Assembly (NCBI RefSeq): GCF_000468535.1
Contig: NZ_AUQY01000001.1
Location: forward strand, 1-64,000
From: Peptoniphilus mikwangii
GTDB taxonomy: Bacteria; Bacillota; Clostridia; Tissierellales; Peptoniphilaceae
Length of the DNA: 64,000 nt
Direction: 5' to 3'
This document shows positions 18,481-26,215 of this stretch, in pieces; the stretch's first letter is position 1; each line of letters begins with the position of its first letter. Below the pieces are notes generated by a model. The model did no database searches. It was given only the letters and a program-made list of their open reading frames with translations, and was not told the DNA's origin. A program made the position numbers and the translations under genes.

Positions 18481-18508
18481 ATTATATCACGATAAGTCAA
18501 AAAGTAAA
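18481..18508 (-). promoter_or_regulatory. Promoter of the folate operon
   Basis: Minus strand: TTTACT (18508-18503), a 16-bp spacer and a perfect TATAAT (18486-18481). Transcription would start around 18475, just before the riboswitch. Confidence 0.7.
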
Positions 18509-18548
18509 GTAAAATATAGACGCAAAAATCGGAAGGAATTAACCGGAT

Positions 18549-18908
18549 TTAAATTTTATTTGTCGTGGTAGATGCTATGATAAATCCAATTATTATTGAG
18601 CATATAACATTTGATGTATTACATTTTTTTAGGATAAAGCATAATAAAATAGATAACATACTGTAAATTAAAAATGAAATTAAAAAATTTTTGACATATT
18701 TTTTATCGGATATTCCCACAGAAAGTTTAAATATCATTAGAGTAAAATTTACTATAATTGCTAAAAATGTAAGTGATAAATAAAAGATTAAAAACCATGT
18801 AAAATTAAAATTTGGTTCATAATTTAAATATGACATTATATATATTAAAGTTGATGTTACTATAAATAATATATTTACATATGGTGCAAGTTTTTTTATG
18901 TATTTCAT
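18549..18908 (-). CDS. Small four-helix membrane protein, unknown
   Basis: A 119-aa very hydrophobic protein with four predicted membrane segments of roughly 20 residues each and a short Lys-rich start (MKYIKKLAPYV). A good GGAGGT ribosome site precedes the ATG, which supports a real gene. No family is recognised. It is divergent from the hemolysin III-like gene and lies upstream of, and separate from, the folate operon promoter. Confidence 0.6.
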   Translation of the reverse strand: MKYIKKLAPYVNILFIVTSTLIYIMSYLNYEPNFNFTWFLIFYLSLTFLAIIVNFTLMIFKLSVGISDKKYVKNFLISFLIYSMLSILLCFILKKCNTSNVICSIIIGFIIASTTTNKI

Positions 18909-18960
18909 GTTGTACCTCCACAGATATTATAGCATACAGCATCAAAAATTATAATGGCAT

Positions 18961-18989
18961 TTGAAGATATAGCTCATAAGTGTTAAAAT
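18961..18989 (+). promoter_or_regulatory. Probable promoter of the hemolysin III-like gene
   Basis: TTGAAG (18961-18966), a 17-bp spacer and TAAAAT (18984-18989) preceded by TGT (extended -10). Confidence 0.6.
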
Positions 18990-19044
18990 AAAATTAGGGA
19001 AGAATATTAAATTTATGAAAATAAAAAAACAGGGGTGATTGATG

Positions 19045-19692
19045 ATGGAAAAAGCTAAGAGAGAAAATCTTATAATTGAAATATTTAACAGTGCAAGTCA
19101 TGGCATCGGAGTAATTATAGGAATTGTGTTTCTAATCTTAATGATTTTTAAATTTGCAAGTATTATAAGCGCTTCAGAATTTGCAGGATATATAATTTAT
19201 GCAAGTTGTTTTATATTTATGTTTTTGGCAAGTACATTGTACCATGGGATTCAGAATGAAAAAGCAAAGGGGATACTTAGAATTTTTGATCATTCTGCAA
19301 TATTTTTCTTTATTGCAGGTTCATATACACCAATAATTTTAACAATATTGGAGGGAAAAGCTAAAATTTTATTTTTAAGCTTAATTTGGACTATTGCAGC
19401 AATAGGATTTATTTTTAAACTATGCACCTACGGGAAGTATGATAAGTTTAAAAAATTGTCGGTGTTCATATATGTGTTTATGGGTTGGATTTCAATTTTT
19501 ATGATAAAGGAAATACTGCTAAAGACAAGTTTTACATTTCTAATATTGATAGTTTCAGGTGGAATAATATATACAATGGGAACTTACTTTTATAAGAAAA
19601 AATTACCGTTATATAATCATATAATATGGCATTTTTTCGTACTTGCAGCAGCAATTTGTCATCTTGTTGCCATATATAATTTTTTGCAATAG
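19045..19692 (+). CDS. Hemolysin III / PAQR-family membrane protein
   Basis: A seven-helix membrane protein of 216 aa in PF03006. Key conserved spots are STLYHG (metal-binding His and Ser), FDHSAIFFFIAGSYTPI with Asp-His, and the terminal HFFVLAAAICHLVAIY with the other His ligands. Members are called hemolysin III or YqfA/TrhA in bacteria; the family also includes adiponectin receptors with hydrolase-like zinc sites. Real haemolytic activity should not be assumed. Three candidate starts occur in a row (TTG-ATG-ATG); 19045 has the best distance from AGGGGTG. Confidence 0.88.
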   Translation: MEKAKRENLIIEIFNSASHGIGVIIGIVFLILMIFKFASIISASEFAGYIIYASCFIFMFLASTLYHGIQNEKAKGILRIFDHSAIFFFIAGSYTPIILTILEGKAKILFLSLIWTIAAIGFIFKLCTYGKYDKFKKLSVFIYVFMGWISIFMIKEILLKTSFTFLILIVSGGIIYTMGTYFYKKKLPLYNHIIWHFFVLAAAICHLVAIYNFLQ

Positions 19693-19747
19693 ATAGTGTT
19701 AAAAATTATATGGGTATATTTATATCATAGAAAGTTGAGGTAAGTAT

Positions 19748-20218
19748 ATGATATATGATTTTAAGGTAAAAGATACATTTGGAGAAGAAGTTTCTTTAAG
19801 AGAGTATGACGGCTATGTAATGCTCATTGTAAATACTGCAAGTAAGTGCGGTTTTACTCCTCAGTTCGAAGGACTTGAGTTGTTATATCAAAAATATAAA
19901 GATAAAAAATTTGTAATAATAGGATTTCCATGTAATCAATTTGGAAACCAAGATCTGGGAAGTAATGAAGAAATAAGAACATTTTGCAGTTTGAACTACG
20001 GAGTGAGCTTTCCCATGATGGCAAAGATAGATGTAAATGGAGAAAATCAAGCTCCTCTTTATAAATATTTAAAGAGTGAAAAGAGGGGAGCATTGTTAAG
20101 TTCAATTAAATGGAATTTCACAAAGTTTTTAATAGACAGAAACGGAAATGTTGTAGAGAGGTTTGCACCTACAACAACACCTGAAAAATTGGAAAGTGAA
20201 ATAGAAAATTTACTATAA
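19748..20218 (+). CDS. Glutathione peroxidase-family thiol peroxidase
   Basis: A 156-aa thioredoxin-fold peroxidase. The peroxidatic residue is Cys34 in [11 protein letters not shown], where animal enzymes have selenocysteine; the second motif [11 protein letters not shown] and the [10 protein letters not shown] motif (Trp/Asn of the catalytic site) are intact. Bacterial members (BsaA/BtuE type) usually use thioredoxin rather than glutathione. In an anaerobe it likely reduces peroxides. It has its own terminator and precedes the phosphorylase operon. Confidence 0.92.
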   Translation: MIYDFKVKDTFGEEVSLREYDGYVMLIVNTASKCGFTPQFEGLELLYQKYKDKKFVIIGFPCNQFGNQDLGSNEEIRTFCSLNYGVSFPMMAKIDVNGENQAPLYKYLKSEKRGALLSSIKWNFTKFLIDRNGNVVERFAPTTTPEKLESEIENLL

Positions 20219-20246
20219 AAAGGCTGAACTTGTGTCAGCCTTTTTT
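20218..20246 (+). terminator. Terminator of the peroxidase gene
   Basis: AAAGGCTGA pairs with TCAGCCTTT, followed by TTT. Confidence 0.85.
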
Positions 20247-20254
20247 GTATGTGA

Positions 20255-20283
20255 TTGCAAAGGATTTGAGGCTATGCTAAACT
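20255..20283 (+). promoter_or_regulatory. Probable promoter of the phosphorylase-isomerase-aldolase operon
   Basis: TTGCAA (20255-20260), a 17-bp spacer and TAAACT (20278-20283), with TGC directly before the -10 (extended type). Confidence 0.6.
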
Positions 20284-20321
20284 AAAATTGTAATAAAATA
20301 ATAGAAAGAAAAGGTGATATC

Positions 20322-21143
20322 GTGAATTATGATTATGAATACTTTAAAGAGAGCGCTGATTATATATTATCAAAAATAAATTTCAGACCGAGTATAGGGA
20401 TAGTACTCGGTTCGTGCTTAGGTGAGTTGTCGGATGAAATTGAAAATCAAGTAATAATTGATTATGATGAAATTCCCAATTTTTTAAAATCTACGGTTAA
20501 ATCTCATGCAGGTAGGTTAATATTGGGACAGTTGAAGGGAAAAGATGTAATATGTATGTCCGGTAGATTTCACTATTATGAGGGGTATGAATTTGAACAG
20601 CTTGTAATTCCCATAAGAGTATTTAAACTGCTTGGGGTTGAAACTGTAATACTTACTAATGCTGCAGGTGCAATAAATATTTCTTATAATACAGGGGACA
20701 TAATGTTGATAGAGGATCACATAAAATTTATGGGGTCAAGTCCTCTTAGAGGAAATAATTTTGATGAATTCGGTCCAAGATTTTTTGATATGTCAAATGC
20801 GTATGACAGAGAACTTAGAGAAATTGTGAAGAAGTCGGCAAAAGATTTAGGTATTAATCTAAAAGAGGGAATATATTTTTATGCAGAAGGTCCGCAGTTT
20901 GAAACGCCTGCAGAAATAAGAGCTATGAGAGCAATGGGAGCCGATGCTGTGGGAATGTCAACTGTAACAGAAGTGATAACGGCAATACACTGTAATATTA
21001 AAGTTATCGGATTATCCTTAATAAGTAATATGGCGGCAGGAGTTTTAAATAATAGAGTTACAGCCGAGGAAGTTGATATAGTGGCAAGTCAGTCGGCGGA
21101 AAAATTTAAGCGATTGGTAAATGAAATAGTAAAAAAAATTTAG
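20322..21143 (+). CDS. Purine nucleoside phosphorylase (trimeric PNP/MTAP superfamily)
   Basis: A 273-aa member of PF01048, PNP class II. It phosphorolyses purine nucleosides to base plus (deoxy)ribose 1-phosphate. Visible are the phosphate-binding start GIVLGSCLGELSDEI, SGRFHYYEGY, LTNAAGAIN and YAEGPQFETPAEIRAMRAMGADAVGMSTV, the last being the base-binding motif. The start is GTG with AAAGGTGAT in front. The stop is 9 bases before the isomerase gene. Its neighbours suggest that 5'-deoxyadenosine or methylthioadenosine could be physiological substrates; by sequence alone inosine/guanosine use is equally likely. Confidence 0.92.
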   Translation: MNYDYEYFKESADYILSKINFRPSIGIVLGSCLGELSDEIENQVIIDYDEIPNFLKSTVKSHAGRLILGQLKGKDVICMSGRFHYYEGYEFEQLVIPIRVFKLLGVETVILTNAAGAINISYNTGDIMLIEDHIKFMGSSPLRGNNFDEFGPRFFDMSNAYDRELREIVKKSAKDLGINLKEGIYFYAEGPQFETPAEIRAMRAMGADAVGMSTVTEVITAIHCNIKVIGLSLISNMAAGVLNNRVTAEEVDIVASQSAEKFKRLVNEIVKKI

Positions 21144-21152
21144 AGGTAACTT

Positions 21153-22205
21153 ATGATAAGACAAGATAACGATTTGGCATTTATGCTTAAATATGAAAAT
21201 GTGGCGTGGTATGAAAACGGTGCAGTTAAAATTTTAGACAGAAGAGTATATCCCACAGAGATAAAATTTGTAACATGTCATAGCTATATTGAAGTTGCAG
21301 AGGCAATAGCAGATATGGTAACACAAAGTGCAGGACCATATACTGCTGCCGGTATGGGTATGGCACTTGCAGCCTACGAATGCAGAAATATGAAATGGGA
21401 AGATATTCTGAGCTATTTAGAAAAAGCATCATGCATACTAAGTCATGCAAGACCGACTACGGTTGAGCGCATGAAGAAAGTTACGGAAGGCTGCTTAAAT
21501 GCTGTAAAAAATTTTGCAGATTCGGGCAGAGCATTTGATGAGATAATTTTTGAGAGAACACTTGAAAGCTTAAACCGAAGATATTTTACAATGAGCATTG
21601 TTGCAAAAAATTTAGTGAATCTATTTCCGGATAATGCATCTATAATGACTCAGTGTTTTGGTGAGACAATAGTGGGAACAATGCTGAGAGAAGCTAAGCA
21701 AAGAGGCAAGGACATAAAACTTTTTGTACCGGAAACAAGACCGTATTTTCAAGGAGCAAGGCTTACTGCAAGCGTTGCAAGGCAGCAGGGATTTGATACA
21801 ACTGTAATTACAGATAATATGCCCGCATTTGTGATGAAAAATAATAAAATAGACTTGTTTACATCAGCTGCAGATGTTATTTGTATGGACGGACATGTTG
21901 TAAATAAGATAGGCACATATCAAATAGCGTTGTGTGCAAAATATCATGGAGTTCCATATTTTGTAACAGGAATACCCGATGAAAAAAATTCTGACATATC
22001 AAGTGTTACTATAGAGTATAGAGATCCGAGACTTGTACTTGAAGCAAGAGGGATAAAAAATACACTTGATGGAGTTTGCGGATACTATCCGTCATTTGAC
22101 ATAACACCACCGCATTTAGTAAGTGGAGTAGTTACTGACAAGGGAGTATATGTACCGTATAATTTAAAGAGGTATTTTGAAACAGAAGTAAAAGAATATT
22201 ATTAA
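21153..22205 (+). CDS. MtnA/eIF2B-like aldose 1-phosphate isomerase (DrdI-like)
   Basis: A 350-aa protein of the MtnA/eIF2B-alpha fold. MtnA converts methylthioribose 1-phosphate to the ribulose form. Matching elements are the glycine loop SAGPYTAAGMGMA, ARPTTVERM, the catalytic Cys in IMTQCFGET (C168), VPETRPYFQGARLTA, and AADVICMDGHVVNKIGTY, with D241 at the catalytic Asp position; canonical MtnA has GADRI and NGDV there. These deviations and the following aldolase point to a 5-deoxyribose 1-phosphate isomerase-like enzyme of the deoxyribose (DHAP) shunt rather than the full methionine salvage pathway. That function is inferred. Confidence 0.85.
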   Translation: MIRQDNDLAFMLKYENVAWYENGAVKILDRRVYPTEIKFVTCHSYIEVAEAIADMVTQSAGPYTAAGMGMALAAYECRNMKWEDILSYLEKASCILSHARPTTVERMKKVTEGCLNAVKNFADSGRAFDEIIFERTLESLNRRYFTMSIVAKNLVNLFPDNASIMTQCFGETIVGTMLREAKQRGKDIKLFVPETRPYFQGARLTASVARQQGFDTTVITDNMPAFVMKNNKIDLFTSAADVICMDGHVVNKIGTYQIALCAKYHGVPYFVTGIPDEKNSDISSVTIEYRDPRLVLEARGIKNTLDGVCGYYPSFDITPPHLVSGVVTDKGVYVPYNLKRYFETEVKEYY

Positions 22206-22216
22206 GAGGTTTTAGT

Positions 22217-22858
22217 ATGTTGATGGAAAAAGAGAGAGAGCTTGTCGTTGAATATGGGAAAAAATTAATTACCCATGGACTTACAAAAGGCTCCGGTGGA
22301 AATATAAGTATATTTGACAGAGAGAATAAAGTTATGGCTATAAGCCCAAGCGGCATGAACTATTTTGAAACAAAAATTAATGATATAGTAATTATGAATT
22401 CAGACGGGAATGTGATAGAAGGCAATTTAAAACCGTCAAGTGAGTGGCAAATGCACTTGATATATTACAATAACAGAGAAGATGTGGACGCAATAGTACA
22501 TACTCACTCAAAATATGCAACTGCAATTTCGTGTATGGGAGAAACACTTCAGCCTGTTCACTATTTAATAGCTCTTGCGGGGTTTGATGTCAAATGTGCA
22601 AAATATGCAACATATGGAAGTGTGGAACTTGCAAAAAATGCTTTAGAAGCGACAGAGGATAGAAATGCTGTACTTCTTGCAAATCACGGTCTAATAGCAT
22701 TGGGTTCGAGTATAGAAGAAGCATTTTCTACAGCGGAACATTTGGAATATGTATCTGAATTATATTATCTGACAAAGCTGATTGGAGGAGGCAACCTTTT
22801 AACAAAAGAACAGCTTGAAGAAGTTATGAAAAAATTTAAAAGCTATAAATATAAATAA
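22217..22858 (+). CDS. Class II (fuculose-phosphate-type) aldolase (DrdA-like)
   Basis: A 213-aa zinc aldolase of PF00596. Visible are the substrate loop TKGSGGNISIF, SPSGMNYFE, the general acid/base region PSSEWQMHLIYY, the zinc His pair in VHTHSKYATAIS and a third His in LLANHGLIALG. Such enzymes split a ketose 1-phosphate into DHAP and an aldehyde. Placed behind a phosphorylase and an MtnA-like isomerase, it would cleave 5-deoxyribulose 1-phosphate to DHAP plus acetaldehyde, or the methylthio analogue. It starts 11 bases after the isomerase stop with an AGAGG site. Confidence 0.88.
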   Translation: MLMEKERELVVEYGKKLITHGLTKGSGGNISIFDRENKVMAISPSGMNYFETKINDIVIMNSDGNVIEGNLKPSSEWQMHLIYYNNREDVDAIVHTHSKYATAISCMGETLQPVHYLIALAGFDVKCAKYATYGSVELAKNALEATEDRNAVLLANHGLIALGSSIEEAFSTAEHLEYVSELYYLTKLIGGGNLLTKEQLEEVMKKFKSYKYK

Positions 22859-22904
22859 ATGTAAAATTTGATATAATTTTTATACAATACATCAGGAGGA
22901 CAAT

Positions 22905-23387
22905 ATGCATAACTTATATGTAAAACAAAAAGTTTTTAAGATTACCGATCATTATGAAGTTTTGGACTATAATCAAAATGCGGTTTATTATGTAGATCAG
23001 GATTTTAAAATTATAGGAAATACAGTGAATGTAACTAAAGCAGACGGAAGCGGAAATTTTGTTATTGATAGAGAAATTTTTACGCTTATGCCAAGATATA
23101 ACGTAAAATTCAGTGATGGAAGATCATTTGTGATAAAGCAAAACTTCACATTTTTTAGAAAAGATATTGATGTTATCTCAGATGAGTACTCACTAAAATT
23201 GGAAGGCAATTTTTTAGACTTAAATTTTTCGATATATGATTCTGAAAGATTGGTCGGAGAAATCAGCCAAGAAATATTAGCGTGGGGAGATACTTTTGTA
23301 ATAAGGGTAATTGAACCTGAATATGAGGAAGAATTACTTGCTCTTTTAATTGCAGTAGATGATATAAAAGATATGCAACAACATTGA
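22905..23387 (+). CDS. LURP-one-related (tubby-like) protein
   Basis: A 160-aa beta-rich protein matching the LURP-one-related/YxjI family (PF04525), which has a tubby C-terminal-like barrel. Typical features are the opening YVKQKVFKITDHYEVLD, the mid-section VDRE-like FVIDREIFTLMPRYNV and FVIRV near the end. The function in bacteria is not known; lipid or membrane binding has been proposed for the fold. AGGAGG precedes the ATG. It is a single gene at the left edge of the accessory stretch. Confidence 0.75.
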   Translation: MHNLYVKQKVFKITDHYEVLDYNQNAVYYVDQDFKIIGNTVNVTKADGSGNFVIDREIFTLMPRYNVKFSDGRSFVIKQNFTFFRKDIDVISDEYSLKLEGNFLDLNFSIYDSERLVGEISQEILAWGDTFVIRVIEPEYEEELLALLIAVDDIKDMQQH

Positions 23388-23474
23388 TTGGTATTTAAGG
23401 ATTTAATAATAAGCTGAAAATACAGATAAAAATGGTACGATTAAAAAATAAATATGAATTCGGGGAAGATACTT

Positions 23475-24179
23475 ATGAGTAAAAAACAACTAACACCGGA
23501 ACAGCAAAGATTAGACTTAGATCTTATGATTATTGGGATTGTCACTTTTGCAGTTTTTGGAATATATGCAGTATACGGTACTCAAATGAAAGATTTCATT
23601 ACAAACAGCAGTGTTAATTTGGTTTCAAGACTGTTATTTAATGCCGGAATACAGTTTGGAGTAGCCGGGTTAGGAATAGTCGCTGTAATGATTTTGAGAA
23701 AAGAAAGTTTCTATGAATATGGATTGAAAAAGAAAAATATTTTAAAATCAATACTTGGAACTATACTTTTTTTTATACCGTTGATTATTTATGAGTTTGC
23801 ATCAGGAAACTTTAAGGGATACCGACCATTTTCAAGCATTTTAATAAGAGATGATGTAATATCCGGCGGTTTTCCGATAAATGTTTTGGGAATGTTATTA
23901 ATTATTTTGACTTGGGGATTTTTTGAAGGAGTTAATTATGTAGTAATATCCGACAAAATTAATCAACGCTATCCTTTTAAGAATATTTGGATAAACTATG
24001 GCGCTATTATCTGTGCAATAATTTGTTTACTTTTTCATCCGATAAACACAAGCTTTTGGGGAATTATTGAACTGATTACTACATTTATTGCCATTTATGG
24101 AATGTTGGTTGTAAAAACTGAAACGGAAAATGCCTGGGGATGTATTTTTGCATTTTGCTTTATTTGGAATGCTCTATAA
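23475..24179 (+). CDS. Hypothetical membrane protein, possibly CPBP-related
   Basis: A 234-aa protein with about seven hydrophobic segments. The YEYGLKKKN segment, then a WGFFEGVNYVVISDKINQRY stretch and an LFHP helix are reminiscent of CPBP (CAAX-like) membrane peptidases, but the double Glu motif is not complete (FFEG only). Enzymatic activity is therefore doubtful. The ATG at 23475 is preferred over one at 23454 because GGGGAAG lies in front of it. A diverged repeat begins just after its stop. Confidence 0.5.
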   Translation: MSKKQLTPEQQRLDLDLMIIGIVTFAVFGIYAVYGTQMKDFITNSSVNLVSRLLFNAGIQFGVAGLGIVAVMILRKESFYEYGLKKKNILKSILGTILFFIPLIIYEFASGNFKGYRPFSSILIRDDVISGGFPINVLGMLLIILTWGFFEGVNYVVISDKINQRYPFKNIWINYGAIICAIICLLFHPINTSFWGIIELITTFIAIYGMLVVKTETENAWGCIFAFCFIWNAL

Positions 24180-24182
24180 ATT

Positions 24183-24222
24183 TCGGTTTGTAAAAAAAAA
24201 AATAAACAATTTAGGGTTATAG
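24183..24222 (+). repeat. Diverged direct repeat, copy A
   Basis: About 40 bases starting TCGGTTTGTA, then an A-rich run and CAATTTAGGGTTATAG. They resemble copy B at 24820-24862 (TCGGCTTGTA ... CAATTTAAGGTGATAG). Each copy starts within five bases of a stop codon. Confidence 0.55.
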
Positions 24223-24272
24223 AAAAATGATATAGTTATAAAAATAGATATATGAATTTAGAGAGGTATTAT

Positions 24273-24815
24273 ATGATAAAAAATGAAAATTTAAAATTAA
24301 TCATACCTACTATTGAATATGAAAAGGAAATACAAAACTTTAGACAAGAATTTATAAAATATGGCGGCTCTATGGACGGTTGCTTATCTTTACGAAAAAT
24401 GGAAAATATTTCAGAATGGATAAAACAGGTGGAAGACTTTTCAGCATTAGAGACTTGTCCAAAAGGATTTGTTCCTCAAACACAATTTATTTGCTTGAGG
24501 GAAGCGGATAATAAAATTGTAGGCGTTATTCAGATTAGACACTATCTTAACGAATTCTTAGGACAATATGGTGGACATATAGGTTATTCAGTATGCAGTT
24601 CGGAGAGAAAAAAAGGCTATACGACCTTCATGTTACGAGAAATTCTTCCGATATGCAAAGAATTAGGTTTGGAAAAAATACTAATAACATGTTTAAAAGA
24701 CAATGAAGCCAGCAAGAGAGTTATAATAAATAATGGTGGAATTTATGAATCAACTGTTTATGAACCAACTGAAAAAGTTAGTCTTGAGAGATATTGGATA
24801 GATTTATCTGATTGA
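24273..24815 (+). CDS. GNAT-family N-acetyltransferase
   Basis: A 180-aa acetyltransferase of the Gcn5-related type. The acetyl-CoA region is seen in GGHIGYSVCSSERKKGYTTFMLREIL (motif A, with a K-K-G in place of the usual R/Q-x-x-G-x-G/A loop), followed by LGLEKILITCLKDNEASKRVIINNGG (motif B). The N-terminal half binds the acceptor, which is unknown; it resembles the YhhY-like proteins that acetylate small molecules. The ATG at 24273 is preferred because GAGAGG lies six bases before it. Copy B of the direct repeat follows the stop. Confidence 0.8.
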   Translation: MIKNENLKLIIPTIEYEKEIQNFRQEFIKYGGSMDGCLSLRKMENISEWIKQVEDFSALETCPKGFVPQTQFICLREADNKIVGVIQIRHYLNEFLGQYGGHIGYSVCSSERKKGYTTFMLREILPICKELGLEKILITCLKDNEASKRVIINNGGIYESTVYEPTEKVSLERYWIDLSD

Positions 24816-24819
24816 CAAA

Positions 24820-24862
24820 TCGGCTTGTAGAAAAAAACAAAATAGGCAATTTAAGGTGATAG
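24820..24862 (+). repeat. Diverged direct repeat, copy B
   Basis: Related to copy A at 24183-24222 over about 40 bases with a three-base length difference. It begins five bases after the stop of the acetyltransferase gene. Confidence 0.55.
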
Positions 24863-25027
24863 AAATATCGCCTTTATTATGCGAAAAACAAGTAGGTAAA
24901 GAATCAGAACACAACATTATTGAACTTGTAAGAATGAATATTTTGTATAGTTAGACAAATATGGAACTTTTAAAGATTGCATATAATAATAGAAAGTATA
25001 CAAATTAGAATCTGAGGAGGTTGTTTA

Positions 25028-25370
25028 ATGAAGAAAAATAAAAAAATGGATCTTAGCAATAGTGATTCCACTCATTGTTCTAATAATTGTGATCGGTTAT
25101 TCAAGTTTTATGAAGAATCATAAATTTGTGTTGCCTGATAATTCAACGCTAAAATCTTCACAAATCAGCCCTGTATTTGGAACAGTCAAAGTTTCTGTTG
25201 ATAAGGATACATCTGTAGTATTTGTTGATGTAGAAACAAAAGAGAAATTTACTATTGATTCTATTACGGATGGCTTAACTGAGAAGATTAAACTTGAAAA
25301 AGGACATTGGTACATCGTAGAAGGAGCGGGAAATATTACTGTATCTCCTGTGGTTGTGTGTATTGAATAG
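25028..25370 (+). pseudogene. Small membrane-anchored protein gene with a frameshift in an A7 run
   Basis: A strong ribosome site (GAGGAGG) leads to the ATG at 25028. From there the frame is MKKNKKM and runs into a stop after about 31 codons. If the A7 run at 25040-25046 had six A, the frame would read MKKNKKWILAIVIPLIVLI, a perfect signal-anchor start that continues to the stop at 25370. The rest is a roughly 85-residue outer part (VSVDKDTSVVFVDVETKEKF...). A GTG at 25062 could begin the second frame but has no ribosome site. It may be a disabled gene, a phase-variable gene or a sequencing error. No family is recognised. Confidence 0.65.
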
Positions 25371-25428
25371 TAAGAAGCCCTTTATAAAAGTGATAAATAA
25401 CAGGATAAGAACTGAAAGAAGGCAGATT

Positions 25429-26112
25429 ATGGCAAAGGGAATAATATATTTAATGACTACAGTTGTTTCGGGACTTATTAAAATTGGTAAGACCGGAACA
25501 GATCAATTTGAAAATAGAATGAGATTTTTGGAAAGCAATGGATATGCAAATATTACCGGATTAAAGAGAGAATTTGCTATTGAAGTCGATGGATATGATG
25601 ATAAGGAAAAACTTATCCATGATATTTTTAGTAAAAGCAGAATTGCAAATACAGAATTATTTGCGTTGGATATAGAAATAGCAAAATCTTTGTTATCTTC
25701 GTTAGACGGTAAGCAGATATATCCGAAAGACAAAAGCAAAAAAGAAGTGTTCAAAGAATCTACGGAAGAAATAAAATTGAAATCTGACACAGGATTTATT
25801 CCTGATGGCGAATATGTATTAAATCGCAATATCAGAGGATTTGGAAAGGTGAATGGTAAAGCTGTTGTAAAAAATGGTATATTTATTCTTTTGAAGGGTA
25901 GCATTTGCGGAAATACAGGTAAAGGTTATGTTCCTTCTATCAGAAAAAATGCAAAGATTAAGGATAATATATTACAAGAAGATGTTATCTGTAATAATCC
26001 ATCTAGTGCAGGTTGGGTAGTTATTGGAAAATCCAATAATGGATGGATGGAGTGGAAAGATTTAAAAGGTAATTTTATTGCAGCATATAGAAATAAAGAA
26101 ACAGATATGTAG
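25429..26112 (+). CDS. GIY-YIG-type nuclease-domain protein with DUF4357
   Basis: A 227-aa protein in two parts. Residues 1-90 (MAKGIIYLMTT, then LIKIGKTGTDQFENRMRFLES) match the T5orf172/GIY-YIG-like domain, where YLM and KIGKT correspond to the GIY/YIG strands. Residues 130-225 match DUF4357 (VKNGIFILLKGS, then NPSSAGWVVIGKSNNGWMEWK). This two-domain architecture is common in proteins of unknown role near phage and defence genes. The ATG at 25429 is chosen for the GAAGG in front; the frame is open further upstream. A strong terminator follows. Confidence 0.75.
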   Translation: MAKGIIYLMTTVVSGLIKIGKTGTDQFENRMRFLESNGYANITGLKREFAIEVDGYDDKEKLIHDIFSKSRIANTELFALDIEIAKSLLSSLDGKQIYPKDKSKKEVFKESTEEIKLKSDTGFIPDGEYVLNRNIRGFGKVNGKAVVKNGIFILLKGSICGNTGKGYVPSIRKNAKIKDNILQEDVICNNPSSAGWVVIGKSNNGWMEWKDLKGNFIAAYRNKETDM

Positions 26113-26176
26113 AATAGTATAAAAATGTCATTTTAAAGATTCTCTATCACTTATGGAATAATAAGCATGGTTAAAA

Positions 26177-26208
26177 AATAAAAAGGCTAAAGCCTTTTTA
26201 TTTTTTTT
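26177..26208 (+). terminator. Terminator after the GIY-YIG gene
   Basis: AATAAAAAGGCT-AA-AGCCTTTTTATT, a 12-bp stem followed by T-runs. It may serve the minus strand too. Confidence 0.85.
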
Positions 26209-26215
26209 GTACTAT

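Noticed and set aside
19847-19849. Possible selenocysteine in the glutathione peroxidase
   Set aside because: The codon at the catalytic position is TGC (Cys34), not TGA, so no recoding is needed.
24183-24862. Integron attC sites bracketing the acetyltransferase gene
   Set aside because: The repeats lack the inverted core sites of attC and no integrase is present, so only diverged direct repeats are claimed.
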